From: Neobacillus nitrireducens
Lineage (GTDB): Bacteria > Bacillota > Bacilli > Bacillales > Cytobacillaceae
Direction: 5' to 3'
Assembly: GCF_030915405.1 (NCBI RefSeq)
Contig: NZ_CP133262.1
Location: forward strand, 434,001-498,000
DNA: 64,000 nt
This document shows positions 63,734 to 64,000 of the stretch, one piece after another. Position 1 is the stretch's first letter. Each line of letters starts with the position of its first letter. Position numbers and translations under genes: made by a program. The notes below the pieces were generated by a model. That model had not been told where the DNA came from, did no database searches, and worked only from the letters and a program-made list of their open reading frames with translations.

Positions 63734-64000
63734 ATGGCAATTGTTGAAAAGGCAGTTAAAGAAAAGCAAGATGTAACGAAGATGGTTAACGTTTTAGTGG
63801 AAAACGGACTAAAAGCATTGGCTGAGTTCCGCAGCTTTGATCAAGAGATGATTAATGAAATTGTGAAAGATATGGCCTTGGCCGGTCTTGACCAGCATAT
63901 GCCGCTAGCAAAGCTTGCTGTAGAAGAAACAGGCAGAGGCGTTTATGAAGATAAAATTATTAAGAATATGTTTGCGACAGAATATGTCTATCATAATATT
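63734..64000 (+). CDS. adhE: AdhE, bifunctional aldehyde-alcohol dehydrogenase, N-terminal part
   Basis: Beginning of a fermentative enzyme converting acetyl-CoA to ethanol. The 89 residues seen include LAGLDQHMPLAKLAVEETGRG and EDKIIKNMFATEYVYHN, typical of the aldehyde-dehydrogenase domain of AdhE. A strong GGAGG site precedes ATG 63734. The gene runs out of the window, so the alcohol-dehydrogenase half cannot be checked; a single-domain acetaldehyde dehydrogenase is the alternative. Two Rex operators upstream indicate NADH-responsive anaerobic expression. Confidence 0.85.
   Translation, partial: MAIVEKAVKEKQDVTKMVNVLVENGLKALAEFRSFDQEMINEIVKDMALAGLDQHMPLAKLAVEETGRGVYEDKIIKNMFATEYVYHNI

Overview
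The window comes from a low-GC, spore-forming Bacillaceae bacterium, probably Bacillus or Neobacillus. Evidence: AT-rich intergenic DNA, strong AGGAGG-type ribosome binding sites, GTG/TTG starts, an alpha/beta-type SASP, a YyaC-type sporulation protein, cre-like and Rex-like boxes, and tandem glycine riboswitches of the Bacillus type. I assigned it from gene content only; no database was searched. No rRNA, tRNA, CRISPR array, prophage or transposase gene was seen.

0-15 kb: the end of a LytS/YesM-type kinase with its AraC-type response regulator, a secreted GH3 glycosidase, then two glycine-riboswitch units. The first controls a CycA-type glycine/alanine permease. The second heads a long run glyA-gcvT-gcvH-gcvPA-gcvPB-lipA-(A-type Fe-S protein)-lpd. 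All four glycine cleavage proteins, the serine/glycine interconverting enzyme and a lipoyl synthase are therefore together.

15-43 kb: mostly housekeeping and accessory metabolism. It holds a divergent PRPP synthetase paralogue, an acyl-CoA synthetase, an acetate-type transporter, formyl-THF deformylase (purU), a SufR-like Fe-S regulator with folE and a CDGSH protein, guanine deaminase, a Dph6-like ATPase behind a structured leader, a MATE pump, two methyltransferases, malate synthase G, DeoD, a TPP enzyme, an SDR, a SASP, a DadA/ThiO-like FAD oxidase, a PiT permease, a PanE-like reductase and YyaC. Many concern glycine, glyoxylate, one-carbon units or purines.

43.5-57.7 kb: the most unusual part. 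Two paralogous FCD-type GntR regulators bracket an aspartate-dehydrogenase-like protein, two multi-pass permeases, a P5CR-like NAD(P)-binding protein, a 28-residue microprotein, an orphan 111-residue protein, two 2Fe-2S ferredoxins, a creatininase-family amidohydrolase, a heme-oxygenase-fold diiron oxidase (HDO/CADD/PqqC-like), an aldehyde dehydrogenase, a GlcG/HbpS-like protein and a split CHR-type transporter. Around a dozen copies of a palindromic box (consensus about TTGGTATACAAA) lie in the intergenic spaces. I read this as one regulon for oxidative catabolism of an unidentified, probably nitrogen-containing, small molecule.

57.8-64 kb: a CAP-domain protein, a glyoxylate/hydroxypyruvate-type reductase, a PatB/MalY lyase, bifunctional NAD(P)HX repair enzyme, then a perfect cre and three Rex-type boxes in front of a small gene and the start of adhE. 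Repeats include a 207-bp element present twice in inverted orientation 32 kb apart, a 52-bp tandem duplication, and several GTGTCAGGCACC elements.
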